Assembly (NCBI GenBank): GCA_942492855.1
Contig: OW818647.1
Coordinates: forward strand, 2,356,001-2,420,000
DNA length: 64,000 nt
Source: G963677485 sp942492855
GTDB taxonomy: Bacteria; Armatimonadota; HRBIN16
Reading direction: 5' to 3'
Shown here piece after piece: positions 1 to 8,127 of this stretch. Position numbers and translations under genes: made by a program. The notes under the pieces are model-generated. The model saw only the letters and a list, made by a program, of their open reading frames with translations, did not search any database and had not been told where the DNA came from. How positions within the stretch are numbered: the stretch's first letter is position 1; every line of letters begins with the position of its first letter.

Positions 1-879
1 CAGGTTTGGGAGATCAGCGAAGGTCTGATGCGCGAAGATGTGCCCATCACCATCAACAAGCACCTGTTGGGTTACGACCAGGTGCTGATCATCGGGCCGG
101 TTTTCCCCCACGAGGTGGTCGGCTTCTCCGGCGGGAATAAGTATCTCTTCCCCGGGGTGGCAGGCCGCGAGCTGATCGACTTTTTCCACTGGCTGGGTGC
201 GCTGATCACCAATGTGAAGGTGATTGGCGTGAAGCACAATCCGGTCAGGCGTGTGGTGGACGAGGCGGCGAAATACCTGTCGATCCCCCGATATGCGCTC
301 TGTCTGGTGGAGGACAACGGTCTGGCCGGTCTGTTCGGAGGGTCACCTGAGGAGGCCTGGCAGGGGGCCTCGGAGCTGAGTGCTCAGCGTCACATTTTGT
401 ATACCCCCAAGGCATATCACACCATCGTGAGCTGTGCGCCTGAGATGTACGACGAAATGTGGGTGGGCGGCAAGTGCATGTACAAGCTGGAGCCGGTGCT
501 GGCCGAGGGCGGCACGATTATCATCTATGCGCCGCACATCAAGGAGATATCAATCACTCACGGGGCGTTGATCGAGGAGGTGGGCTATCACTGCCGTGAC
601 TACATCATGTATCACTGGGAGCGATTGAAGCACATCCCGCGCGGCGTTCTGGCGCACAGCACGCACGTGAAGGGGCAGGGCCGCATGGATGGCGACGTGG
701 AAATCCCGCGCGCCACGGTGGTTCTGGCCACCGGCATATCTGAGGAGCTGACACGCAAAGTCAACCTGGACTATGTTTCGCCTGACAGCATCCACCCGGC
801 CGATTATGCGGATCGCGAGCACGAAGGTGTGCTTCTGGTGCCCCACGCCGGCGAGCGGCTGTACAAGCTGCGGGAGTAG
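1..879 (+). CDS. LarA-like nickel-dependent racemase family protein, 5' truncated by window edge
   Basis: The frame is open from base 1 (Gln-Val-Trp-Glu...), so the window cuts the gene and the N-terminal part is missing. The visible 292 residues match the C-terminal part of the lactate racemase LarA/DUF2088 family. After the in-frame Met at 28 the motif PHEVVGFSGGNKYLFPGVAG corresponds to the LarA block that carries a His and the Lys that holds the nickel-pincer cofactor. In the family these enzymes racemise or epimerise 2-hydroxyacids, and many members act on sugar acids rather than lactate. Family assignment is confident; the substrate cannot be read from sequence. No accessory larB, larC or larE gene is visible downstream. 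The gene is followed by 545 bp without a gene. Confidence 0.8.
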   Translation, partial: QVWEISEGLMREDVPITINKHLLGYDQVLIIGPVFPHEVVGFSGGNKYLFPGVAGRELIDFFHWLGALITNVKVIGVKHNPVRRVVDEAAKYLSIPRYALCLVEDNGLAGLFGGSPEEAWQGASELSAQRHILYTPKAYHTIVSCAPEMYDEMWVGGKCMYKLEPVLAEGGTIIIYAPHIKEISITHGALIEEVGYHCRDYIMYHWERLKHIPRGVLAHSTHVKGQGRMDGDVEIPRATVVLATGISEELTRKVNLDYVSPDSIHPADYADREHEGVLLVPHAGERLYKLRE

Positions 880-1424
880 GGCTGGGGAGGGGATGTCTCA
901 CGCGGAGACGCGGAGGGCGCGGAGGCCGAACGAGGGCGACCGCCATGTAGTTGACCGGTCCGGTTTTCCCTTTCCGGGCCGGTCTTACTGTAAGCTCTCG
1001 ATGCCAAGGCACACAGTGTGGAAGTCAAGCCGTCCGCCAGACCGCACGGTTGTTGTCTGAACCACGGATTACGCGGATTACACGGATAGGTTCGGATGGG
1101 GAGGGAGGCTAACCGCCAGACCGCGCCGGAAATGAGCTGCATAACCAAAGCCAGTGTACCGAGAAACCGGCGCGGTCCATTACCCTTCTGCATCCCTTCG
1201 CGTCTTCGCGTGAAACATCCCTATCTACACGGAAATGAGCTGCATAGTCAAAGCAACCGGGCCGAGAAACCGGCGTTGTCTATTTCTAATCTGCGTTATC
1301 TGTGTAATCTGTGGATTATACTTCCCGGTGATATCCATGCACTGCCACCCATTGCTGGTAGACTGATGGGTGATGATGCTGCAAACGAGTGCCTCATACT
1401 TCCTAAACGAATCGGGGGGGTGCT
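880..1424. repeat. Gene-free spacer carrying three dispersed repeat motifs
   Basis: No convincing gene lies here. It contains a tandem-like motif with tcacgcggagacgcgg at 898-913, a stem-loop at 953-984 (GACCGGTCCGG pairing with CCGGGCCGGTC around a TTTTCCCTTT loop; one G-T pair), the repeat TTGTCTGAACCACGGATTA at 1053-1071, and an inverted copy of the cgcgaagacgcgaag motif at 1195-1215. The same motifs recur in most large spacers of the window. Short open frames across this spacer follow the repeats and are not supported as genes. Confidence 0.7.
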
Positions 1425-1991
1425 ATGGTGAAATGGTGTGATCCTGACGGAACCGCGGTGCCGTTCGCGAGATCATACTGGGTGTCTCAGGATGAGCTCC
1501 TGGCTGGCTGCTACCCGGGAGATTCAAACCCCGAGAAGGCTCATCTGAAGCTCTCCGGTCTGCTGGATGCTGGCATTCGTGTAGTGCTCAGTCTTCAGGA
1601 AGAAGGGGAAACAGACCACAGTGGACACGCTTTCGCGCCATATGAAGCGAAGCTCAAGAGCTTGGCAGAGCACCGTGGGATGGCTGTGGAGTGCGTGCGC
1701 ATGGCAATCAAAGATGTCAATGTGCCGACCAGAGCATTCATGGTTGATATCCTGAATTTTATTGACACCTGCATCGCGAATGGCTCACCGGTGTTTGTGC
1801 ATTGCTGGGGCGGGCACGGAAGAACCGGCACAGTGGTGGGATGCTGGCTGGCACGTCATGGCATCGCACAGGGTGATGGTGCACTGAATTTGATACAGCA
1901 TCTTCGCCGCAACGAGCAGACTGCCAGTAGTGCATCACCCGAAACCCGTGCTCAGTGTGAGATGGTTCGGTACTGGGGTCAAGGTGAGTAG
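1425..1991 (+). CDS. Dual-specificity/tyrosine phosphatase-like protein
   Basis: This 188-residue cytoplasmic protein carries the Cys-based phosphatase signature HCWGGHGRTG at residues 126-135. Cys127 is the expected nucleophile and Arg133 the phosphate-binding residue of the HCx5R loop. A conserved Asp that could act as general acid lies upstream (several candidates near residues 64-97). It probably hydrolyses phosphotyrosine, phosphoserine or a small phosphoester; the partner is unknown. The ATG at 1425 follows a G-rich stretch. A gap of 32 bp separates it from the downstream coiled-coil gene, so it may head the four-gene operon to 3235. Confidence 0.8.
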   Translation: MVKWCDPDGTAVPFARSYWVSQDELLAGCYPGDSNPEKAHLKLSGLLDAGIRVVLSLQEEGETDHSGHAFAPYEAKLKSLAEHRGMAVECVRMAIKDVNVPTRAFMVDILNFIDTCIANGSPVFVHCWGGHGRTGTVVGCWLARHGIAQGDGALNLIQHLRRNEQTASSASPETRAQCEMVRYWGQGE

Positions 1992-2023
1992 ACCGTAGTT
2001 CGAAATATTGTGAGGTTCGCAAG

Positions 2024-2302
2024 TTGGCTGATGACTCGTTGTTCTTAAGCATAAACCCGGAGTTCGAACGGCTCTCTAAAGAGTGCGAACTGTTGAAGGA
2101 AGAGCTGGCGGCTCTGTTCACCGAGCGCGAGCATATTCTACAGGCGGTGATCCCTGGCATTGAAGCCGAATTTGTGCTCAAAATCGGCGCACTTCAACAT
2201 GAGCTGCTGCAGGTGCAGATCGAAATCCAACGCACTAAAAGGGAGATCGAGATCAGGCAGGCGGCACTCAATAGGGGGAGACCATCGATGAGGGGCAGTT
2301 GA
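2024..2302 (+). CDS. Small coiled-coil protein
   Basis: This 92-residue protein starts with TTG at 2024, preceded by GAGG eight bases upstream. Residues 15-80 are rich in Leu, Glu, Gln and Lys in heptad-like spacing (LSKECELLKEELAALFTERE) and are expected to form a long coiled coil. There is no signal peptide or membrane segment. The family is not recognised. Its stop codon lies only two bases before the ATG of the J-domain gene, so the two are almost certainly co-translated. The coiled coil may provide oligomerisation or bind the J-domain partner; that is inference. Confidence 0.65.
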   Translation: MADDSLFLSINPEFERLSKECELLKEELAALFTEREHILQAVIPGIEAEFVLKIGALQHELLQVQIEIQRTKREIEIRQAALNRGRPSMRGS

Positions 2303-2304
2303 CC

Positions 2305-2844
2305 ATGCAGCTAGAGCAGGAGTTTGCCCAGTGGAGTGCCGAACTCAATGCCCAGTTGAATAAGATCAGGGAAGCGCAGCAGCATTTTTCACATCAGATG
2401 TCATCGGACGACTACGCGGAACTGCGCAAGTTGTATCGGACACTGGCAAAGAAGCTGCATCCCGACGTGAACCCCGATCAGAGCGAACAGGCTCGCAACC
2501 TGTGGCTTCAAGTGCAGAGTGCCTACGAACAAGCCGATCTGAAGCAGCTCCAGGCACTGCATCTACTGGCTGACGAGATACCAGACAACTACGACCTACC
2601 GAACTCCATCGACATTCTTAAGAAGAGACGCGATGAGTTCAAAGATCAAATCAAACTTACGCTGCAGAAGTTAGCGGAGCTAAAAGGAATGCCAATATTC
2701 CAGTGGGAACAGGTGCTGACAGACCCTTTTGAAGTGTGTAACAAGCAAAGTGAGATCAGAGAACAGATCGTGCAGGCTCAGGAGCATCGCACGGTATTGG
2801 CAGCCATATTCGCCCAGTTGAAACAAGGAGCTGGTGATGAGTGA
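2305..2844 (+). CDS. J-domain (DnaJ-like) protein
   Basis: This 179-residue protein has a J domain at about residues 36-92 with the Hsp70-stimulating HPD tripeptide at 52-54 (AKKLHPDVNPD). It has no Gly/Phe region or zinc finger, so it is a class III-type J protein. The flanks, residues 1-35 and 95-179, are helical and probably coiled coil. The ATG at 2305 is preferred over an in-frame TTG at 2299 because AGGGG at 2291-2295 is well spaced from the ATG. It presumably recruits DnaK to a specific client, perhaps the neighbouring HIRAN protein, whose reading frame overlaps its 3' end by eight bases. Confidence 0.8.
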   Translation: MQLEQEFAQWSAELNAQLNKIREAQQHFSHQMSSDDYAELRKLYRTLAKKLHPDVNPDQSEQARNLWLQVQSAYEQADLKQLQALHLLADEIPDNYDLPNSIDILKKRRDEFKDQIKLTLQKLAELKGMPIFQWEQVLTDPFEVCNKQSEIREQIVQAQEHRTVLAAIFAQLKQGAGDE

Positions 2845-3235
2845 GAGCTTGGTTCCTTTCGATCCGACACTGCTCGCGCTTCTCAAAGGGTCCTTCGGTC
2901 AGGACGGGCTGGCACTGCCATTTGTGCAGGAGATTTTCCTGATGCAGTGCCACATTGCCGGCACATCCTACTGTGATCTCGATGAGATCGAAATGAGCCT
3001 GCATGTCGCTGACCTATTAGTCTTCAAACGCGAGCCAGAGAACCCATACGACGCGCTGGCGATACTGATTTTCGAGAAATCCGGCAGCAAGCTTGGCTAT
3101 GTGCCGCGAGCCAAGAACGAGGTGCTTGCCAGGCTCATGGATGCCGGTAAGCTGATATTCGGGAAACTGGAAGCCAAGGAGTGGGTCGATAACTGGCTGA
3201 AGCTGGATGTCCGCGTGTTCATGCGGGACTACTAA
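2837..3235 (+). CDS. HIRAN domain protein
   Basis: This 132-residue protein has a HIRAN domain at about residues 33-130, recognised by the pattern HIAGTSY, then LVFKREPENPYDALAI, then KLGYVPRAKNEVLARLMDAG. HIRAN domains bind DNA ends or stalled forks in eukaryotic HLTF; in bacteria many are stand-alone proteins of unknown role. A ribosome site AAGGAG at 2825-2830 favours the ATG at 2837 over GTG at 2834. It overlaps the J-domain gene and is the last gene of the phosphatase, coiled-coil, J-domain, HIRAN operon. Confidence 0.75.
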   Translation: MSESLVPFDPTLLALLKGSFGQDGLALPFVQEIFLMQCHIAGTSYCDLDEIEMSLHVADLLVFKREPENPYDALAILIFEKSGSKLGYVPRAKNEVLARLMDAGKLIFGKLEAKEWVDNWLKLDVRVFMRDY

Positions 3236-3368
3236 AGGCCGGTATACTGTCTGAACCACGGATGACGCGGATGTTTGAACCACAGAGGGCACAGAGGTAA
3301 CGGAGGGTTGTCTGAACCACGGATAACACGGATGACTCGGATAGGTTCGGATGGAGAGGGAGGGCTAA

Positions 3369-3610
3369 CCGCCAGACTGCGTCGGATAAATGTTATCGAC
3401 CGGCCCGGTTTTCCCTTTCCGGGCCGGTCTTTCGGTAAGCCCACGCTACCAAGGCACACAGTGTGGAATTCGGGCTATCCGCCAGACTGCGCCGGATAAA
3501 TGTCATCGACCGGCCCGGTTTTCCCTTTCCGGGCCGGTCTTTCGGTAAGCCCACGCTACCAAGGCACGCAGTGTGGAAGTCAGGCTGTCCGCCAGACCGC
3601 GCCGGAAGTG
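3369..3610. repeat. Tandem 110-bp repeat with GC-rich stem-loops
   Basis: Two and a bit copies of a 110-bp unit begin at about 3370, 3480 and 3590, each opening with the ccgccagac(c/t)gcg sequence. Units one and two each hold a perfect 11-bp stem, GACCGGCCCGG with CCGGGCCGGTC, at 3398-3429 and 3508-3539 around the loop TTTTCCCTTT. The same stem-loop appears once at 953-984 and three times in the opposite orientation at 11938, 12191 and 12435. Upstream, 3248-3330 holds two copies of the TGTCTGAACCACGGAT motif. The stem-loops could serve as terminators or as REP-like elements. Confidence 0.8.
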
Positions 3611-3689
3611 ATCTGCATAGCCAAAGCCAGCGTACCAAGAAACCGGCGCGGTCATCTACCCCCTCCGTGACCTCGGTGTGAACCATTCA

Positions 3690-4048
3690 TTACGGGCCGA
3701 TTGCTCCAGTATCGCAGAGGATTCAAAATCATACCTAAAAACTAGTAATAATACTTATGTATTTGGGCATAAAAAGAAGATTCAACCTGACAGGACCGGG
3801 TACTACTAATATAGTTCAGTTGTTACCCAACCTGCTATAAGATAGCAGTAGACTGAATACCAGAACTATCCTGGCAAGTTCTCATTACCAGCGAATCGGG
3901 TAGCCGAAGCGGTTACATCGAGAAGCAAGCAACCCGGCAAGTTTGGTAAAACGAAAAGAGAAAAAGGCCGGGTAGCAGGTCCGCAACTTGACAAGAAAGT
4001 CGAGGACACCGTATGAGCGGACGCGAAGGAGTCTTCAAAACGCCCAAT
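3690..4048. other. Spacer upstream of folP, no gene seen
   Basis: About 360 bp. The part at 3720-3850 is clearly more A+T rich than the surroundings and is the likely promoter region of folP. I see no open frame with coding character and cannot assign promoter boxes with confidence. Confidence 0.4.
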
Positions 4049-4061
4049 AAAGGAGCAAATA

Positions 4062-4892
4062 TTGGAGAATCCCCCGCAGAGTTCGGAGCGTCTGAGCATC
4101 GATCGCACCTTAGTTATGGGGATAATGAACGTAACCCCAGACTCTTTCTCAGATGGTGGGCGGTTCCTTCGCCATGACAACGCGGTTCATCGCGGTCTCG
4201 AGCTGATACAGCAAGGCGTTGATCTTATCGATGTTGGTGGCGAAAGCACCCGTCCGGGGAGCCTCCCTATTATGGAAGAGGCAGAGATCAAAAGGGTGCT
4301 GCCGGTGGTCAAGACGCTAGTTACCAAAGCACCGGTCTCAATTGATACAACCAAGGCTGCCGTTGCAGCGATGGTTCTTGAGGCTGGTGCTTTTTTGGTG
4401 AACGACGTCAGCGGTTTGACCGCTGACCCCGATATGCCCCGAGTGATCGCAGAGCATGACGCACACTGCTGTATCATGCACGCCAAAGGCGAACCCCGCA
4501 CCATGCAGATCAACCCCCATTACGATGACCTCATCGGCGAAATCTGCGACTTTTTGGATCGCCAGATTGAGGTGGCACTAAAGGCGGGAGTAAAACAGCA
4601 CAAAATCTGGATAGATCCCGGCATTGGGTTTGGCAAGACCGTGGAGCACAACCTGCAGATCATCCGCGAGCTGGATCAATTCAAACGCTTCGGGATGCCC
4701 ATCTTGCTGGGAGCCTCGCGCAAAAGCTTCATCGGTGCCGTTCTGAACGGCGCATCACCCCTGGAGCGCGTGGATGGCACAATCGCCGCCTGCATCATCG
4801 GCATGATGAACGGGGCGAAAGTGCTGAGGGTGCATGATGTGGAGCGTGTGGTTCCCGCCGTCCGCGTGGCAGAGGCGATTTTAGGCCGGTAG
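4062..4892 (+). CDS. folP: Dihydropteroate synthase
   Basis: This 276-residue cytoplasmic enzyme condenses 6-hydroxymethyl-7,8-dihydropterin pyrophosphate with p-aminobenzoate in folate synthesis. All signature blocks are present: MGIMNVTPDSFSDGG near residue 20, DVGGESTRPG near 65, a SIDTTKAAVA block, NDVSG, the DPGIGFGKT loop, and GASRKSFIG near the C terminus. The start is TTG at 4062, supported by AAAGGAG at 4049-4055 with a six-base gap; no closer ATG fits the N terminus. It stands alone with its own terminator 36 bp downstream; no other folate gene is visible. Length matches the family. Confidence 0.95.
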   Translation: MENPPQSSERLSIDRTLVMGIMNVTPDSFSDGGRFLRHDNAVHRGLELIQQGVDLIDVGGESTRPGSLPIMEEAEIKRVLPVVKTLVTKAPVSIDTTKAAVAAMVLEAGAFLVNDVSGLTADPDMPRVIAEHDAHCCIMHAKGEPRTMQINPHYDDLIGEICDFLDRQIEVALKAGVKQHKIWIDPGIGFGKTVEHNLQIIRELDQFKRFGMPILLGASRKSFIGAVLNGASPLERVDGTIAACIIGMMNGAKVLRVHDVERVVPAVRVAEAILGR

Positions 4893-4927
4893 GGGCAGAT
4901 ATGGCAAGGTCATCTGACAGAATGGGT

Positions 4928-4960
4928 GCAGGGGCGATGATCACATCGCCCCTGCGTTTT
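4928..4960 (+). terminator. Rho-independent terminator of folP
   Basis: A perfect 11-bp stem, GCAGGGGCGAT at 4928-4938 with ATCGCCCCTGC at 4945-4955 (12 bp if the inner G-C closes), is followed by GTTTTATTTG. Location directly after folP fits. Confidence 0.85.
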
Positions 4961-4972
4961 ATTTGTTGTGTG

Positions 4973-5340
4973 TTCCTACTCGACCATATGTAATGATCAT
5001 GCACACGTTCACCATAAGTCATGATGTTGTGGCTTCCGGCACCCACGAAGTGGGTAGGATTCTTATAGCCACGGGTCAGCGCCAGCGCAACCCGTGGAAA
5101 GCAACCGAAAACCGTCTACCCCGAAGAGGGTCGTCTTTTGTGTCCGGATTAAGCACTTCTGCGGTGCGGTCCGACCCACTTCGGGGTTGGAACTCCGCAC
5201 CGTCAACCAGGGGTATCGCTTCGCTCACCCCTGGCTATAAGAACTGCTACCCACTTCGTGGGTGCCCGTAGGCATGCTTGAAAGCGATGCGCCTACGAAG
5301 AACCGGTATTTGACAATACGAACTGATGGCTGAGCAGTAA
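4973..5340. mobile_element. MITE-like structured element, copy A
   Basis: This 368-nt element is present three times in the window (also 36264-36632 and 41735-42103). Its ends are degenerate terminal inverted repeats of the type TAACTACTCAGCCAT. Inside, GGCACCCACGAAGTGGGTA and its complement, TACCCACTTCGTGGGTGCC, form a long subterminal inverted repeat that continues into TTCTTATAGCCAC and GGCTATAAGAA. Two side hairpins (ccacgggt...acccgtgg and ccaggggt...acccctgg) sit within. Copy A is the most diverged at its ends and in the middle. No reading frame is shared by the three copies. It lies between folP and a convergent gene. Confidence 0.8.
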
Positions 5341-5366
5341 AGTTTGCGGACCCACCGCGAAACCCG

Positions 5367-6440
5367 CTACAGCTCTGAGCTTCGGTTCTTCACGGTCTCA
5401 ATCATCGCGATGATGTTGGGCACGGGGGTTCCGGCCTGGATGTTGTGGCAACTGCACGGCAGATAGCCCTCTTTGCCAGCCCCCAGCTTGGTCAGGCAGT
5501 CCATGGTTTCGGCCTCCACCTCCGCCACGCTGCCAAACGGCAGAGCCCCCTGGTTATCAACCCCACCATGGAAGATGATCTTGTCGCCATACTTGGCCTT
5601 CAGTTGGTCCATCTCCATGCCCGGGCAGATGTGCTGGATGGGGTTCAGGATGTCGATACCGGCCTCAATCAGCCTGGGGATGAGTGCCTCGGCGGCTCCG
5701 TCGGTGTGGTAGAACACCTTGTATCCGGCGTCATGGATCATCTTACACCAGCGGTGCATGCGCTCTTTGATGAGCATATCCCACTGCCGCGGTGAGATCA
5801 ACAGGCTGGACTGGCTGCCCATGTCGTCGCTGATGAACACCATATCCAGGGAATCTCCCACGGCGGCAAAGAACCGCTTCATCATCTCAGTCTGGGTGGA
5901 TTCGATACGGTCCAGCACCGCTTGCACGTAATCGGGGTCATCGATGACATCCATCATCGCCTGCTCCATACCGCGCATACCGCAGAATATCTCGTAGAAA
6001 CTGACCCAAGGGCCTAAGGTCGCGTATTGCGATGAGACCGCCTTGCAGGCCGCCGCCCCGCCCTCGTAGTCGAACTGGTCTGGGTCTGGCCAGTAGGGGT
6101 AGTCATCTAGCGATTCGATGGTGTCATAACCCAGCAGCGGCGCACCGGCCGATTCCAGATACATGGCGTCGCCCGACTGTTTTTCCCGCGATGGCTGACC
6201 ATAGGTGGACCGGTATAGACCAGCGGCAGCGTCTGCTTCAGCGGTGGGGTTGTAGGTGTATCCGGCACCCACCCACACGATCTTGTCGATACCCAGAGCG
6301 CTGTAGAGCGCAAAGTCGTCGCGCACCCCGCAATGCTCTAGAAGCGACTGGCGCACTTCGCCGGTCATCCATATATCAATTGGCAGTCGATCAACCGGTT
6401 GCCGGTTGATCACCGCGAGAACTCTCTCTTTTGCGTTCAT
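5367..6440 (-). CDS. UROD/MtaA-family methyltransferase-like protein
   Basis: This 357-residue cytoplasmic protein belongs to the uroporphyrinogen decarboxylase superfamily. Its closest type is the corrinoid-dependent methyltransferase branch (MtaA/CmuA-like) rather than HemE. It has the HTDG motif (KVFYHTDGAAE) and a late Cys cluster (YLPCSCHNIQAGTP), the positions where these enzymes bind zinc to activate a thiol. No corrinoid protein gene is adjacent. The ATG at 6440 is chosen because GAGGG lies five bases upstream; a longer open frame reaching 6527 has no site. Such stand-alone copies are common near sugar-degradation loci in several phyla, with unknown role. Confidence 0.75.
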   Translation of the reverse strand: MNAKERVLAVINRQPVDRLPIDIWMTGEVRQSLLEHCGVRDDFALYSALGIDKIVWVGAGYTYNPTAEADAAAGLYRSTYGQPSREKQSGDAMYLESAGAPLLGYDTIESLDDYPYWPDPDQFDYEGGAAACKAVSSQYATLGPWVSFYEIFCGMRGMEQAMMDVIDDPDYVQAVLDRIESTQTEMMKRFFAAVGDSLDMVFISDDMGSQSSLLISPRQWDMLIKERMHRWCKMIHDAGYKVFYHTDGAAEALIPRLIEAGIDILNPIQHICPGMEMDQLKAKYGDKIIFHGGVDNQGALPFGSVAEVEAETMDCLTKLGAGKEGYLPCSCHNIQAGTPVPNIIAMIETVKNRSSEL

Positions 6441-6450
6441 GGTGCCCTCA

Positions 6451-6509
6451 CATACTAAATGCTGTTGTTTACTTATTCGTGACTGGGCTTTATTGGCCCA
6501 TACTAAATG
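6451..6509. repeat. Direct repeat CATACTAAATG in the divergent promoter region
   Basis: CATACTAAATG occurs at 6451-6461 and again at 6499-6509, 48 bp apart, in the 192-bp spacer between the divergent UROD-family gene and the glycosyltransferase gene. It could be a regulator site; nothing else supports this. Confidence 0.3.
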
Positions 6510-6632
6510 TACCAGTAACCACCTCAAGGATATGGTATTTTCGTGATATCTGTGAAATTATGGGAAGCTACTGCCTGTGCGTTACAATATTAAATGTGAC
6601 ACCCTGAGTTAAGTTACGTACTGAGGTTTATC

Positions 6633-7397
6633 TTGCTGCAGTCATCCCTTCTCAACGACCATACTCTTTCTGTGATTGTACCCGCCTATAATGAGCAGAC
6701 CCGCCTGCACAGCACACTTCCCGAGATGTGGGACTATTTCGCGGCGCTTGGGTGCGATTTTGAGATCATCATCGTGAGCGATGGCTCATCTGACGGCACC
6801 GCGGCACTTGTCCGGAGCTTTGCTGTGGAGCATCCAAAGGTCAGGCTGATCGACTATACACCTAACCACGGCAAGGGATACGCCGTCCGCAAAGGGATGC
6901 TGGAGGCGCGTGGTGATGTCGTGATGTTCATGGATGCGGATTTGGCCACCCCACTGGATGAAACCGAAAATCTGCTGCCATTCATCCTGAATAACCAGGC
7001 GGACGTGGTGATCGCCAGCCGCGCCTGTCGAGGAGCGAAGCTTGAGAAACGGCAGCCGTGGTATCGAGAGATGGCGGGGCGCTGCTTTAACTTGATCGTT
7101 CAAGCCCTGGCGGTGCCAGGAATTATCGATACGCAGTGTGGTTTTAAGATTTTCACCAAAAAGGCCTCAGATCAAGTGTTTACACGCTGTCAAGAAGACG
7201 GCTTCGTGTTTGATATTGAGGCCATTGTGGTGGCCAGGCGACTCGGCTTTGGTGTGAAAGAAGTTGGGGTGAAGTGGCATCACGTAGAGGGCTCCAAAGT
7301 GTCACTGTTTCGGGACGCCAACCAGATGTTCCGCAAACTGATACAGATACGTCGGCGCCATAAATCGCTTAACAAGAGCCTGTATGAATCCAGTTGA
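6633..7397 (+). CDS. Family 2 glycosyltransferase, ALG5/dolichyl-phosphate glucosyltransferase-like
   Basis: This 254-residue protein has a GT-A fold glycosyltransferase family 2 sequence: VIVPAYNEQTRL near residue 12, the VSDGSSDGT loop, FMDADLATP (the DXD-like metal site), and DTQCGFKIF, which is typical of the polyprenyl/dolichyl-phosphate glucosyltransferases. It would transfer a sugar from a nucleotide donor to a polyprenyl phosphate at the cytoplasmic membrane face; it lacks a C-terminal membrane domain. The start is TTG at 6633 with TGAGG six bases upstream. Its 3' end overlaps the methyltransferase by 14 bp, so the three genes to 8987 form one operon. Confidence 0.85.
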   Translation: MLQSSLLNDHTLSVIVPAYNEQTRLHSTLPEMWDYFAALGCDFEIIIVSDGSSDGTAALVRSFAVEHPKVRLIDYTPNHGKGYAVRKGMLEARGDVVMFMDADLATPLDETENLLPFILNNQADVVIASRACRGAKLEKRQPWYREMAGRCFNLIVQALAVPGIIDTQCGFKIFTKKASDQVFTRCQEDGFVFDIEAIVVARRLGFGVKEVGVKWHHVEGSKVSLFRDANQMFRKLIQIRRRHKSLNKSLYESS

Positions 7398-8127
7398 GTA
7401 TCAGCGCATGTTCGACCACGAAGACAGATACTGGTGGTATGTCAGCCGGCGCCAGTTAGTCTGCCAGTTCATCCTGTCTGTTCGCCCTCCGCAACCACTG
7501 ATTTTGTGTGACATCGGCTGCGGTACCGGTGCCACGATGAAGCAACTGCTGCCGTTTGGCCGCGTCATCGGCATTGACCTGTCACCGCTCGCGTTGGGCT
7601 GCTGCCTTCAACGCAAGCTGACCGGCTTGATGAAAGCGAGGGCAGAGAACCTGCCGTTGCGGGCAGACTCCATTGATGTGATGGTCGCCACGGACATTCT
7701 TGAGCATCTGGAGGACGACATCGCCGCCTTGCGGGAGTTCCACCGCGTGCTGAAACCAGGTGGGTTTGCGGTCATCACCGTGCCCGCCTTCGGACAGTTG
7801 TGGAGCGAGCATGATCTGGCACTGATGCACCACCGCCGCTACACCGCTCCTCAGCTCGCTGCACGATGCGCTGAGGCTGGTTTCAACGTCACCCGCACCA
7901 GCTATGCACTCTGGCTGCTGTTCCCCTTTGCAGTCATCACACGGCTGCTGAGGCGTAAAGATGCCGAAACCCCTCAGGCGCACATCCCTCGGCTGCCTGC
8001 CTGGCTCAACCGGCTGCTCATCCATATCCAGCAGCTGGAACTGCGGTTGCTGAACCATGTGAACCTGCCCTGGGGCGTCAGCATCGCCGCGATCATCCAC
8101 AAACCCGTTGAGGCTACTGAGGCATGA
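7384..8127 (+). CDS. Class I SAM-dependent methyltransferase
   Basis: This 247-residue protein has a Rossmann-fold methyltransferase domain: the SAM-binding motif CDIGCGTGATMKQL near residue 43, an acidic residue in GRVIGIDLS, and VATDILEHLEDD. The C-terminal third (ALWLLFPFAVITRLLRR) contains a hydrophobic stretch that may touch the membrane, as in methyltransferases that act on lipid-linked substrates. It sits between an ALG5-like transferase and a membrane-associated phosphoesterase, so a lipid-linked sugar or polyprenyl substrate is plausible. That substrate is inference. Confidence 0.8.
   Translation: MNPVEYQRMFDHEDRYWWYVSRRQLVCQFILSVRPPQPLILCDIGCGTGATMKQLLPFGRVIGIDLSPLALGCCLQRKLTGLMKARAENLPLRADSIDVMVATDILEHLEDDIAALREFHRVLKPGGFAVITVPAFGQLWSEHDLALMHHRRYTAPQLAARCAEAGFNVTRTSYALWLLFPFAVITRLLRRKDAETPQAHIPRLPAWLNRLLIHIQQLELRLLNHVNLPWGVSIAAIIHKPVEATEA

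Noticed and set aside
773..1431. Open frames across the first spacer on both strands
   Set aside because: They overlap the LarA-like 3' end or run through repeat motifs, and show no ribosome site or conserved pattern.
3369..3610. Possible CRISPR array
   Set aside because: Repeat units are 110 bp and contiguous with no unique spacers; the same applies to the 250-bp units at 11868. No cas gene is present.
5367..6440. Haem-synthesis enzyme HemE
   Set aside because: The HTDG and late Cys motifs match the methyltransferase branch of the superfamily, and no haem gene is adjacent.
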